From Paenibacillus senegalensis JC66 (GTDB lineage: Bacteria; Bacillota; Bacilli; Paenibacillales; NBRC-103111): a stretch of 41,423 nucleotides of DNA. Below the pieces are notes generated by a model that was given only the letters and a program-made list of their open reading frames with translations, was not told where the DNA came from and searched no databases. The position numbers and the translations under genes were made by a program. Positions 32,432 to 40,969 of this stretch are shown in pieces (positions within the stretch are counted from its first letter, which is position 1; every line of letters starts with the position of its first letter). The stretch spans positions 1,622,521-1,663,943 of the forward strand of contig NZ_HE610957.1 in NCBI RefSeq assembly GCF_000285515.1. Direction: 5' to 3'.

Positions 32432-33850
32432 TTACAGCTTCATCGAAACATATTTCACTTCCAGAAATTCCTCAATGCCCCAATGGCCGCCTTCACGGCC
32501 AAGACCGCTCTCCTTCATTCCGCCGAACGGCGCTTGTGCGGTTGCAGGGAGCCCGTCGTTGAGACCGACAATGCCGTAGTCCAAACCTTCGGAGATCTCG
32601 AATGCCTCCTTCAAATTCTGTGTAAATACATAAGCAGACAGCCCGTACCTGGAATCGTTCGCGCGTTGAATCACTTCCTCTGTCGTCCGGTAAGTCGTCA
32701 CGGGAACGAGCGGACCGAACGTTTCTTCTCGCATGCAGAGCATCTCGTCCGTTACGCCGGTGATGACAGCCGGTTCCACGAAATATCCGCTGCTCTTTGG
32801 CGCCGGAACTGTAGCCGCGCTAACGGCCCCTTTTTCCAGCGCATCGGCAACATGGCGGTTCATCTTGTCCACCGCGGATTGGTTAATCAACGGGCCGATA
32901 TTAGTGTCCGGCTCCAATCCGTTGCCTACCTTAAGCCCGGCTACCGCCTGCGTCAATTTGGCCACAAATTCATCGTGCACCGATTCATGTACATATACAC
33001 GGTTCGGGCAAATGCAGGTTTGTCCAGCGTTGCGGAACTTCGGTGCCATCAAATCTTTCGCGGCCTGATCCAAATCGGCATGAGCGGTAATAATATACGG
33101 CGCATGTCCGCCAAGCTCCAGCGACAGCTTCTTAACCGTGTCTGCCGCTTGCCTGTACAGAAGCTTGCCGACGCGCGTCGAGCCGGTGAAGGAGAGCTTG
33201 CTTACGCGCTCGTCCGCCATCCATGCCTCGCCAATTTCCTTGTCGTTGCCGGTGATGACATTCAGCACGCCTGCAGGAATACCCGCTTCATGAGCCAGCT
33301 CAACGAGCCTGTAAGCCGTCAGAGGTGTAAATTCGGACGGTTTGACTACAGCGGTACAGCCCGCAGCCAGAGCCGGGGCTACCTTGCGAGTCAGCATCGC
33401 GGCGGGAAAATTCCAAGGCGTGATCGCCGCGATCACCCCAACCGGCTGGTGCATGACGAGGATCCGCTTGTCAGGCGCCGATGCAGGCACCGTTTGGCCG
33501 TACACCCGCTTGCCTTCCTCCGCATACCACGACACGAAGCTGTTCGCATAACCCATCTCGCCCAGCGCTTCGGCCAGCGGCTTTCCCTGCTCTAGCGTCA
33601 TAATCCGCGCAATCTCTTCCTTATGCTGATCGATTAAATCATGCCAGCGCCACAGCAGGGCTGCGCGCTCGCTAGCTGTTTTGCTGCGCCAACCGGGACC
33701 TGCGGCATAGGCCGCTGAAACCGCCGCCTCCGCTTCCGCCCTGCCGCCGTATGCGATGCTGCCTACGATTTCCAGGGTAGCCGGATTTTCAACGGAATGG
33801 CGCTTCTCCGTACTGACCCATTCCCCGTTTATATAAAGATTGGCATCCAT
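32432..33850 (-). CDS. NAD(P)-dependent aldehyde dehydrogenase, succinate-semialdehyde dehydrogenase-like
   Basis: This 472-residue soluble enzyme oxidises an aldehyde to the acid. It has PWNFPAAMLTRKVAPALAAG (about 141-160), the cofactor motif FTGSTRVGKLL (about 219-229), the catalytic glutamate in LELGGHAPY and the catalytic cysteine in NAGQTCICPNRVYVHE (about 278-293). The C-terminus GGMKESGLGREGG is typical of the GabD/SSADH group. A strong GGAGG site precedes the ATG, 10 bases after the stop of the decarboxylase gene. In this operon it probably oxidises the aldehyde released by that decarboxylase. The exact aldehyde cannot be told from sequence. Confidence 0.92.
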   Translation of the reverse strand: MDANLYINGEWVSTEKRHSVENPATLEIVGSIAYGGRAEAEAAVSAAYAAGPGWRSKTASERAALLWRWHDLIDQHKEEIARIMTLEQGKPLAEALGEMGYANSFVSWYAEEGKRVYGQTVPASAPDKRILVMHQPVGVIAAITPWNFPAAMLTRKVAPALAAGCTAVVKPSEFTPLTAYRLVELAHEAGIPAGVLNVITGNDKEIGEAWMADERVSKLSFTGSTRVGKLLYRQAADTVKKLSLELGGHAPYIITAHADLDQAAKDLMAPKFRNAGQTCICPNRVYVHESVHDEFVAKLTQAVAGLKVGNGLEPDTNIGPLINQSAVDKMNRHVADALEKGAVSAATVPAPKSSGYFVEPAVITGVTDEMLCMREETFGPLVPVTTYRTTEEVIQRANDSRYGLSAYVFTQNLKEAFEISEGLDYGIVGLNDGLPATAQAPFGGMKESGLGREGGHWGIEEFLEVKYVSMKL

Positions 33851-33860
33851 TGTATCCCTC

Positions 33861-35525
33861 CTAATTCGTTATGTGAATATCCAGCAGATAAGGCCCTTGT
33901 GCATCCAGTCCGCGCCGCAATGCAGCAGGCAACTCATCAATCGTTTCCACCCTCTCAGCCGGTACGCCAAACGCTTCGGACATAATCACCAGATTGGCCG
34001 GGCCATCCAGGTCCAATGATGGAATACGGATGCCGCCAAGCGGGGAGCCCATTGCCTTGAGTCCTGTCTTCAGCACGTGGTAGGAACGATTGTTCACGAT
34101 CAGGAACAGGACGCGAGCATTCGTCTGTACAGCGCTGTATAAAATCTGCGGATAATACAAAAACGTACCATCGCCCAGCACGCTGACTATGACACGCCCC
34201 GGCTCCGCAATCGCGGCGCCTACTGCTTGGGCTGAGCCGTGACCGAGCCCTCCGCCTTTGCCTGCTGTATAGTGATTCGGTTCCCACATATGAATATGAT
34301 CGGTGAATGGCAGCGCATTGGAGACCGCTTCATTAACAATGACGAAGCTCCCGTCATTAGGCAGGCTCTCGTTTAGCAGTCCCGCGATTACCTTCGGGGT
34401 CAGCTTGCCGAGATCGCGTTCCTTCTGCCAAGCCGCATCCAGTTCAACGCGGCGCGCCTGTGCCCTCGCTATAATCCCGGCTGAACGCTCGGTGATCACG
34501 GCTTGGACAGCGGGCGCCCGCTTCGCCACCTCTGCGTTCAAAACCTGCAAGCTGGTTTTGATCTCGCCCCAGGCGCCAATCCCGCCTATGACATTTTTGC
34601 CGATTTCCCAAGGGTCGTCATGAAGATACAGCATCGTCGCCCCCTCCGGCACAAGGCTTCCGCCATTATCATATAAGGCCAGAGGGGCTTGTACGCTCAC
34701 GCCCACATAGAAGATGACGTCATGCCCGCTGAACGCAAGACGAATGGCCTGCGCATTCATCGGCAAAGTCCCGAGAAAATGGGAATGGTGATTGTCGATG
34801 CTCTGCCGCGTTGGCATACCTTCAGCCAGCACGCCGATCCCCGCCTGTTCCGCTAAATGCTGGAGCTCCAGATGGGCATGCGCATCTCCGACCCCATCCC
34901 CTGCTATAATTAGCGGCCGTTCCGCCTTAAGCAGCGCATCTGCGATAAGCTCTAGCGCCGCATTCTCTGCGGCGAAGGAAGAGGCGACCTTTAGCAGAGC
35001 AGGCAGCTGCTCCACTGGAGATTCCGCCATTGAGATATCGTACGGGATCGAAAGAAATACCGGACCGTGAGGCGGGGTCATGGCTACCTTGAAGGCTCGC
35101 ACCAGGGCAAGCGGCATCTCTTGCGGGTGGCGCACTTCATGCGCCCACTTAGTCATGCTTTTCACTTGGCCGACATGGTCACCCGCCAGGATCGGCTCCT
35201 CAAGCAGCAGCCGTGTATGATGCTGGCCTGCGATGACGACGAGCGGTATGCCCGCCCGGTATGCGTTGTACAGATTGCCCATGCCGTTAGCTAGGCCCGG
35301 TGCCACATGCAGAATGACAACTCCGGGCTTGCCGGATTGTCTTGCATATCCCATCGCCATACCGACAGCGTTGGCCTCATGCAGTGCGGTAATATATTCA
35401 AAGCCTTCGTGCTTCTCTGCGCCATCGATGAACGGCAGCTCCGATGTGCCCGGATTGCCAAAAACATAAGGGACATCATAATGCCGGAGTATTTGAAAAA
35501 GTAAATCTCTGCTCCAGGTGGTCAT
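33861..35525 (-). CDS. Thiamine diphosphate-dependent 2-oxoacid decarboxylase, benzoylformate-decarboxylase-like
   Basis: This 554-residue enzyme of the acetolactate synthase/benzoylformate decarboxylase superfamily probably splits a 2-oxoacid to an aldehyde and CO2. The N-terminal PYR domain has FGNPGTSELPF with the conserved cofactor-activating glutamate, and a histidine in ILHVAPG. The PP domain holds the GDG...NN thiamine motif (VLGDGTFLYYPQ to LIVNNRSYHVLK). Compared with canonical benzoylformate decarboxylase, the Ser26 position is Thr and I see no His281 equivalent, so the substrate probably differs. The start is the ATG at 35525 (MTTWSRDL) with an AAGGA site; the frame extends upstream to 35765 but that part overlaps the next gene. 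Confidence 0.85.
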   Translation of the reverse strand: MTTWSRDLLFQILRHYDVPYVFGNPGTSELPFIDGAEKHEGFEYITALHEANAVGMAMGYARQSGKPGVVILHVAPGLANGMGNLYNAYRAGIPLVVIAGQHHTRLLLEEPILAGDHVGQVKSMTKWAHEVRHPQEMPLALVRAFKVAMTPPHGPVFLSIPYDISMAESPVEQLPALLKVASSFAAENAALELIADALLKAERPLIIAGDGVGDAHAHLELQHLAEQAGIGVLAEGMPTRQSIDNHHSHFLGTLPMNAQAIRLAFSGHDVIFYVGVSVQAPLALYDNGGSLVPEGATMLYLHDDPWEIGKNVIGGIGAWGEIKTSLQVLNAEVAKRAPAVQAVITERSAGIIARAQARRVELDAAWQKERDLGKLTPKVIAGLLNESLPNDGSFVIVNEAVSNALPFTDHIHMWEPNHYTAGKGGGLGHGSAQAVGAAIAEPGRVIVSVLGDGTFLYYPQILYSAVQTNARVLFLIVNNRSYHVLKTGLKAMGSPLGGIRIPSLDLDGPANLVIMSEAFGVPAERVETIDELPAALRRGLDAQGPYLLDIHITN

Positions 35526-35613
35526 GCTGGTCCTTCTCCCTTCATAGTCCCTTGCCGGGCTCAATCTATTCAAGTGAATTTCCTGTTCAGATGACAAGCT
35601 CGGTTGAGCCCTT

Positions 35614-36936
35614 CTATGACAATTTTCCTTGATGACGGTTAACCGGAACCTTAAGCCCGAGATGCTCCCTGAGCGTGGAGCCTTCATAATCCTCGCGGAA
35701 CAGTCCCCTGTTCTGCAGCTCCGGGACGACTCCATTCGTAAAATCGAGCAGCCCGTCCGGAACATACGGAGGCATAATATTGAATCCGTCCGCAGCCTGG
35801 CCTTCGAACCACTGCTGTATATGATCCGCCAGCTGCACGGGTGTACCGACTATAATACGGTGCCCGCGGGCTCCGGCCACTTCACGGTACAGCTGGCGAA
35901 GAGTATATCCCTTCTCGCGGGCCAGCTTCAACAGCAGCTGCGGCCGGCTCTTATGCCCCGGTGTTTCCGGAATATCCGGAACCGGCTGATCAAGATCGAA
36001 CTGGCGCATGTCATAATGAAACCTCTCCGACAGGGAGTCGTAAGCGAATGAATCATCGATCAAGCTTTGCAGATGCTCGTATTTCTCCTTTGCCTCCTTC
36101 TCCGTGGCGCCAACGACCGGGAGCAAGCCCGGGAGAATGTGGCATTGATCAGCTGTGCGACCGTATTGCGGAAGCATCTGCTTCAATTTGGCGTAAAACT
36201 CACGGGCATCCTCAAGCATTTGCTGTGCGGTGAAGATAACTTCACCGTACCTCGCAGCAAGCTGCATCCCCACGCCCGACGAACCAGCCTGAATAATAAC
36301 CGGCTGCCCCTGCGGGCTTTGCGTTATGTTGAGCGGCCCCTTAACGGAGAAAAACCGCCCCTCATGACCAAGCTCGTGCAGCTTGGAGGTGTCCATATAT
36401 ACGCCGCTTTCCTTGTCAGCTAAGTAAGCCCCAGGCTCCCAGCTGTCCCATAGCCCCTGAACTACATCAACAAACTCTGCAGCTCGTTCATAGCGTTCAC
36501 CATGCTCCATATGCTCTGACGCCGAAAAATTAGCCGCCGCATCCGGTGAAGACGTTGTAACCACATTCCATGCTGCGCGCCCGCCGCTAATCAGATCGAC
36601 CGATGCAAGCAGCCGCGCCAGATTGTAAGGCTCATAATACGTAGTTGAAGCTGTCACAGCGAGCCCGACCCGTTGAGTGGCCATTGCCAATGCAGCCAGA
36701 AGGGTTATCGGCTCGAAGCGGGCAATAACCGAAGGCGTAGCCTGCCGGGAAGTCGTTAATCCATCCGCCAAAAAAATCATATCGAATTTGGCGTCTTCAG
36801 CAATCCGGGCAAGCTGTACGATCAGCTCCAAATTTTCACTGCCCGACTGGGCATTCGGCATCCGCCAGCCAGCGATATGATGGCCGGCTCCTTGCAGGAA
36901 CAGCCCTAATTTCAGTTGTCTTTTACCACTCTTCAT
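35614..36936 (-). CDS. LLM-class flavin-dependent monooxygenase, NtaA/SnaA/DszA family
   Basis: This 440-residue luciferase-like monooxygenase uses reduced FMN and oxygen to oxidise or cleave C-N or C-S bonds in small molecules. The N-terminus KLGLFLQGAGHHIAGWR and FDMIFLADGLTTS match the nitrilotriacetate/dibenzothiophene-sulfone group. GLAVTASTTYYEPYNLARLL and AWNVVTTSSPDAAANFS are standard. Reduced flavin must come from a separate reductase, which I do not see here. It is the first gene of the operon, 88 bases upstream of the decarboxylase gene, and is preceded by a leader of about 210 bases with a terminator-like hairpin. The ATG has GGAG 10 bases upstream. Confidence 0.93.
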   Translation of the reverse strand: MKSGKRQLKLGLFLQGAGHHIAGWRMPNAQSGSENLELIVQLARIAEDAKFDMIFLADGLTTSRQATPSVIARFEPITLLAALAMATQRVGLAVTASTTYYEPYNLARLLASVDLISGGRAAWNVVTTSSPDAAANFSASEHMEHGERYERAAEFVDVVQGLWDSWEPGAYLADKESGVYMDTSKLHELGHEGRFFSVKGPLNITQSPQGQPVIIQAGSSGVGMQLAARYGEVIFTAQQMLEDAREFYAKLKQMLPQYGRTADQCHILPGLLPVVGATEKEAKEKYEHLQSLIDDSFAYDSLSERFHYDMRQFDLDQPVPDIPETPGHKSRPQLLLKLAREKGYTLRQLYREVAGARGHRIIVGTPVQLADHIQQWFEGQAADGFNIMPPYVPDGLLDFTNGVVPELQNRGLFREDYEGSTLREHLGLKVPVNRHQGKLS

Positions 36937-37039
36937 TTCTACCCGTCTCCTGTCGGTAATCTTTTACTATTCATGTTCACTATTCCTGCCCCGATCTCCT
37001 AACGCTGCATGGCATTTGGCAAAAACCGGGGAGCCCTTC

Positions 37040-37160
37040 CTCAACATGACAAAAGCTCTCAGGATGATTTATCCCGAGAGCTTCTTTTCATAGTCAATAA
37101 CGGCGAGAGTTCTCGAATCTCCACCCTTTTCGGACTCGATTATTAGTTGCTGGTGATATT
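37040..37160 (-). ncRNA. Possible transcription-attenuating leader RNA of the monooxygenase operon
   Basis: Downstream of a promoter-like site, the minus-strand leader can fold GGTG-GAGA (about 37116-37124) with TCTCGCC (about 37101-37107), and then holds the hairpin AAGCTCTC...GAGAGCTTTT (37049-37082). The upstream AACTCTC (about 37103-37109) is complementary to GAGAG-TT in the terminator's 3' arm, so an alternative antiterminator is possible. No known riboswitch class is recognised. It may equally be only the terminator of the 37338-38087 gene. Confidence 0.35.
37049..37086 (-). terminator. Terminator-like hairpin ahead of the monooxygenase gene
   Basis: AAGCTCTC and GAGAGCTT (37052-37059/37075-37082) with inner GGAT/ATCC make a stable stem, followed by TTTT on the minus strand and by TTCTTTT on the plus strand. 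It lies between the ABC permease gene and the monooxygenase operon. Confidence 0.75.
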
Positions 37161-37184
37161 GTAACACAAGATAAATCAAAGTAA
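37157..37184 (-). promoter_or_regulatory. Probable promoter of the monooxygenase operon
   Basis: On the minus strand TTTACT (37179-37184) and TACAAT (37157-37162) are 16 bases apart. The expected start near 37150 puts the terminator-like hairpin inside the leader. Confidence 0.5.
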
Positions 37185-37337
37185 AAGGGTCAGAATTATA
37201 TGGAGATATGAGATTAAACGTATAAATTTCAGGGGGGTGTTGATATCCTGGATGCGATCAAAGAGCTCTTATATCATCGCTGCCCTTGAGTCCGCAGCAA
37301 GATGATTTTCAATGAAAGAAGCAGACCGCAGCTCCTC

Positions 37338-38087
37338 TTATTTAATATCTTCTCTGTGAAAATGCACGAAGCTGAGAAGAAAACCAAGAATAGACACCAA
37401 AGCAATTAAGGCAACCGCTATGCTGACCGGGTAGCCCGTTTGCGCAATTCCGCCGCTAACCACCAAATAAATAGCCGTCCATGGATAGAGAGCTCCCAAT
37501 GCTTCGTTAGATAAGCCTACATTTCCCATTACGACGGTGGCCGCTGCTATAATGGGCAGCACCAGGCCTTTGGAACGAACGGCCAAATAAGCAAAGGGGG
37601 AAACCGTTAAGAACATCAGCAAACCGCCGGGAATCATTTCACCCAGATACCGGATCGCAACCATGAAGCTAAATTCGGCAATACCAAACACAGCACCAAA
37701 AGCGGCGCCTAAAATAAACATAGCTGCCCATGTAACCAAGGTCAGCCCCATAATCCAGATCAGCAGCATAATAAATTTGCTGGCCATAAACGACAGCTTG
37801 GAAACAGGAACCGTGAGTACTGTTTTGAGCGTCTGTTCCGAATGCTCGCGGCTGAACAGGTGCGCTGCAATGACGGAATAGACGACTGGACCGAACAGCA
37901 CCATTGTATAGAGAGAGCAGCTGAAATAAAGGCCGCTCAGGGTAATTTCAATATCCGGCTCAGAGAAATGCACCTTCATGCCGTCGGCAATCATCATCAG
38001 CGGCGTTACCAGCGCGCCTAGAAAGCTGATAAGCAGCATTTTGGAACGTTTGAGCTTCAATAATTCGCAGTAGATCAGATTAGCCAA
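37338..38087 (-). CDS. ABC-2-type transporter permease, lantibiotic/bacitracin-export class
   Basis: This 249-residue membrane protein has six predicted segments and begins with a short cytoplasmic CELLKLKRSKML, as in ABC-2 permeases of the BcrB/LanFEG class. Such proteins, with their ATPase, remove membrane-active peptides. I prefer the TTG at 38087 (GGAGG eight bases upstream) to the TTG at 38102, because the latter overlaps the site itself. It overlaps the ATPase stop by eight bases, so translation is coupled. It is the last gene of a four-gene sensor/transporter operon. Confidence 0.85.
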   Translation of the reverse strand: MANLIYCELLKLKRSKMLLISFLGALVTPLMMIADGMKVHFSEPDIEITLSGLYFSCSLYTMVLFGPVVYSVIAAHLFSREHSEQTLKTVLTVPVSKLSFMASKFIMLLIWIMGLTLVTWAAMFILGAAFGAVFGIAEFSFMVAIRYLGEMIPGGLLMFLTVSPFAYLAVRSKGLVLPIIAAATVVMGNVGLSNEALGALYPWTAIYLVVSGGIAQTGYPVSIAVALIALVSILGFLLSFVHFHREDIK

Positions 38088-39003
38088 TGCCGCCGCCTCC
38101 AATCAATTCGGAAAAGTAGTCTTCCAGCTTGTCCGAGCTAACATGGAACTGCGTGACAGACAAATTGTTTTCTACGAAACAGCGGTTCATCTCTCCCCGC
38201 TTATCCAGGCAATCGTATACTCTTATTGTGTTATCATCGTAAACCGTATAATCGGTCGTGCCAATTTGCCTCTCCAGCAAAAGTGCCGCCGTATTCACAT
38301 CGGAAAGCTCGAACTCGACATACTGTCTGTTCCGCTTGCGCAGGTCTGCCATGTCCACTTCTTCAAGCAGGCACCCATCGTGCATCACTCCAATTATGTC
38401 GGCTACTTGCTCAATCTCACTGAGCACATGGCTCGAAATAAGTATTGTCGTACCTTTATCTTTGCAAAGCGCCAGCAAGAACTTGCGGATTTCATGAATG
38501 CCAATCGGGTCAAGCCCATTGATAGGCTCGTCCAGTATAAGCATTTCCGGTTCATGCATAATGGCTGCGGCAATGCCCAGTCTTTGCTTCATGCCTAGAG
38601 AATAGTTGGCAAACAGCTTATCGGTTTCATCGCTGAGCCCTACGACCTCCAGAGCATGCTCAATTCCATCCTTGCGGTGCTGTCCGCGCAGCCGGGCCAG
38701 GATCTGCAGATTTTCCCGGCCGGTTAAATTCTCGTAAAAACCCGGCGACTCAATAATGGAGCCTATTTTTCGGTACGTTTTGTCCGGCTGCTTCCTATAA
38801 TCTTCTCCAAACAGCAGAATAGTTCCGCTGGTCGGACGGACGAGATTTAACAGCATCCGCATAGTTGTAGTTTTGCCCGCCCCGTTTCTTCCTAACAAAC
38901 CATATATCTTCCCTCGCGGAACATGCAGCTGCAGGTCCTTCACACCCATTTGCTTATCAAATTGTTTGGTCAACCTGACCGTTTCAATTACATAGTCGCC
39001 CAT
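38080..39003 (-). CDS. ABC transporter ATP-binding protein, BcrA/YcbN-like
   Basis: This 307-residue ATPase of the bacitracin/lantibiotic export type has Walker A GLLGRNGAGKTTTMRML (about 37-53), the signature YSLGMKQRLGIAAAIM (about 131-146), Walker B MLILDEPINGLDP, and SSHVLSEIEQ around the switch histidine. A C-terminal extension of about 90 residues is typical of the BcrA group. The ATG at 39003 (MGDYVIETVRL) has GGAGG seven bases upstream; the frame extends to 39066 without a site. It should drive the neighbouring permease, and expression is probably switched on by the upstream two-component pair. Confidence 0.92.
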   Translation of the reverse strand: MGDYVIETVRLTKQFDKQMGVKDLQLHVPRGKIYGLLGRNGAGKTTTMRMLLNLVRPTSGTILLFGEDYRKQPDKTYRKIGSIIESPGFYENLTGRENLQILARLRGQHRKDGIEHALEVVGLSDETDKLFANYSLGMKQRLGIAAAIMHEPEMLILDEPINGLDPIGIHEIRKFLLALCKDKGTTILISSHVLSEIEQVADIIGVMHDGCLLEEVDMADLRKRNRQYVEFELSDVNTAALLLERQIGTTDYTVYDDNTIRVYDCLDKRGEMNRCFVENNLSVTQFHVSSDKLEDYFSELIGGGGIG

Positions 39004-39080
39004 AGGGATTCCTCCGCCTTTCTGGTATCTATTGTACCAACCAAGGCTGACATAGGCCTTTAGCAAAACTTACTTTTTAC

Positions 39081-40010
39081 TTACTTCTGAATTTTACTGG
39101 CGGCTTCCTTCACCTGACGCGGAAGCCGTATAGAAAACACAGTATCATTGCCGGGATTGCTGGAGACCGAAATCTCCCCCTTTAACGCTGTAACCAGCTC
39201 TTTGGTAATGGCTAACCCGAGGCCGCTGCCTTTATCGGAACGGGCAGCATTCCCTTTATATAACCGCTCAAAAATAAAAGGCAGCTGTTGGGCAGGGATA
39301 GCCCGCCCATTGTTGGCTACCTCAAGCAGCACTGAGCCAGGCAGGGGGCGAACCGCAATAGTAATCTGAGTGCAGCCGCTGTGGCGAACGGCATTTTGCA
39401 GCAAATTGTCCATTATTCTCCGATAGGCCATTTGATCTAAGGAAAGGACAAGATCATCGTCTTCAATATTCACTGCCAGCGAAATGTGCGACTGCTCCAG
39501 AACAGGCAGCCAATCGATTAGAATCTCTCTAGTGTATTCATTTATGTCTGTTTCTTCCATGGAAAACTGCTGTTCATTGGAATTGAGCTTGAACCACTCA
39601 AAAAGCTTATCAACCAGAGCTTTCAAGTCCGCAGCCTTTCGGTAGGCCACCGAGATGTATTCTCTTTGCTCCTTATCATCGTGCATTCCCTGGTTTAGCG
39701 CCTCCAGATAACCAAGCAAAGAAGCAAGCGGAGTCCGGACATCGTGGGAAAGACCGGTTAAGATTTGCCTGCTCGCTTCATCCGATTTTTTCAATTGAGC
39801 AATTTGATTCCGGTTCGCTTCCATTATCCCGTTGAGCTCGTAGCTAATATCAGCCAGCAATCCCTTGCTGGTTGTAAAAATTTTTTCCTGTCTGCCCTGC
39901 CGAAAGCCGCGCAGCGCTCCGTACCATTGCTTCGTTATCTGCCGCAGGCGGTAAATATAAAAGATCTGGCCTATGCAAATGAACAGCATAATCACCAACA
40001 GCCATTCCAT
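39081..40010 (-). CDS. Membrane sensor histidine kinase with a single N-terminal helix
   Basis: This 309-residue kinase has one membrane helix (about 3-22) and no extracellular sensor domain. The phosphoacceptor region is LTGLSHDVRTPLASLLGYLE (about 86-105, His about 91). The ATPase domain contains DNLLQNAVRHSG, the G1 box and DKGSGLGLAITKEL. Kinases of this short type in peptide-antibiotic modules, such as B. subtilis YcbM, depend on membrane contact or the transporter for sensing. The start is the ATG at 40010, sharing one base with the regulator stop (TGATG); GTG at 40013 is an alternative. It probably phosphorylates the response regulator encoded before it. Confidence 0.9.
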   Translation of the reverse strand: MEWLLVIMLFICIGQIFYIYRLRQITKQWYGALRGFRQGRQEKIFTTSKGLLADISYELNGIMEANRNQIAQLKKSDEASRQILTGLSHDVRTPLASLLGYLEALNQGMHDDKEQREYISVAYRKAADLKALVDKLFEWFKLNSNEQQFSMEETDINEYTREILIDWLPVLEQSHISLAVNIEDDDLVLSLDQMAYRRIMDNLLQNAVRHSGCTQITIAVRPLPGSVLLEVANNGRAIPAQQLPFIFERLYKGNAARSDKGSGLGLAITKELVTALKGEISVSSNPGNDTVFSIRLPRQVKEAASKIQK

Positions 40011-40711
40011 CACGCGGGATCACCGCCAAATTTATATCCAACTCCCCATACAGTCAAAATATAGATTGGGTTCTCGGGGTCCGGCTCGATCTTTTTGCGC
40101 AGGCGCCTGATATGAACCATTATATTATTGTCATCAAACGCATACTCGTCATCCCATACGGAACGATAGATCTGTTTTTTGGTGAACACCCTGCCCTGGT
40201 TTCTCGCTAGAAAATAAAGCAGATCGAACTCTTTGGCTGTCAGCTTAATCACGCCATGTTCGGTTCGCACCTCATGCCTTAACGGATCGATGCGCAGCTT
40301 GCCGATATCCAGCACCTGCACGGGAAGCTCGCCGCTTGTATTAAAAACCGTATATCTCCGCAAAAGAGAAGCTACCCGAGCCAGAAACTCATGATTGCTA
40401 AACGGCTTGGTCATATAATCATCAGCTCCCATACGAAGACCGGATACTTTATCTATTTCTCCGTCTTTAGCTGTCAGCATCAGAACAGGAACATTGCTTC
40501 TCTGTCTTATGCCCGTCAACACCTCAAACCCGCTTAACTTGGGAAGCATAATGTCCAGCACGACAAGCTGGTAATCGCCAGTGATCGCCTCCGCAAGACC
40601 GGTTTCTCCGCAGTGGCAAGCCTTCACCTGATATCCCTCTGTCTGCAACGTCTTCGTAAGCAGCGTGCATAAATCTATATCATCATCGATAATAACAATT
40701 TTTTTACTCAT
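40010..40711 (-). CDS. OmpR-family response regulator
   Basis: This 233-residue DNA-binding regulator has a receiver domain with acidic pocket IDDD (about 8-11), the phosphoacceptor aspartate in VVLDIMLP (about 53), a threonine in VLMLTAKDGE and lysine in YMTKPFSNHEFLAR. A winged-helix output domain with LTAKEFDLLYFLARNQGRVF and VHIRRLRKKIEPDPENPIYI follows from about 130. It is the first gene of the operon and overlaps the kinase gene. Tandem 17-base repeats lie 64 bases upstream of its start, a possible binding region. Confidence 0.95.
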   Translation of the reverse strand: MSKKIVIIDDDIDLCTLLTKTLQTEGYQVKACHCGETGLAEAITGDYQLVVLDIMLPKLSGFEVLTGIRQRSNVPVLMLTAKDGEIDKVSGLRMGADDYMTKPFSNHEFLARVASLLRRYTVFNTSGELPVQVLDIGKLRIDPLRHEVRTEHGVIKLTAKEFDLLYFLARNQGRVFTKKQIYRSVWDDEYAFDDNNIMVHIRRLRKKIEPDPENPIYILTVWGVGYKFGGDPA

Positions 40712-40774
40712 CGTTTACCGCCCCTCCTCTTCGTCACCCGCTGAAATACCCTTATCTCCCAAACACTATCTTAA

Positions 40775-40860
40775 AAGTACGCATAAGTACGATATCGCGT
40801 TAAGTACGACTCCGCGTTAAGTACGATTCCGCATAAGTATAATATCGTATTAATATAATA
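40775..40860. repeat. Five-part 17-base tandem repeat upstream of the response regulator
   Basis: Units beginning AAGTACG or AAGTATA occur at 40775 (10 bases), 40785, 40802, 40819 (16 bases) and 40835, and trail off at 40852. The core forms are AAGTACGATATCGCGTT and AAGTACGACTCCGCGTT. They lie 64-150 bases upstream of the regulator start and overlap AT-rich promoter-like sequence. Confidence 0.9.
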
Positions 40861-40969
40861 CCGTTCATTCGGTAGTTTACGCAAAAAGGGATTGCGAGGG
40901 AAGGTGAGGAAGCAGGTCTGTCTTAAAGCTGATCAGGAAGAAACTGCACGATATTTTGGGTCAACCAAT

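Noticed and set aside
32483-33595. 370-codon open frame on the plus strand
   Set aside because: It is antisense to the aldehyde dehydrogenase, whose motifs are intact; no ribosome site or family resemblance.
35526-35765. N-terminal extension of the decarboxylase
   Set aside because: It overlaps the monooxygenase 3' end, and the family N-terminus with a ribosome site begins at 35525.
37226-37290. Possible start of a nitroreductase-like gene on the plus strand (LDAIKELLYHR after a G-rich site)
   Set aside because: It stops after about 13 codons and nothing similar follows downstream; too short to support a pseudogene.
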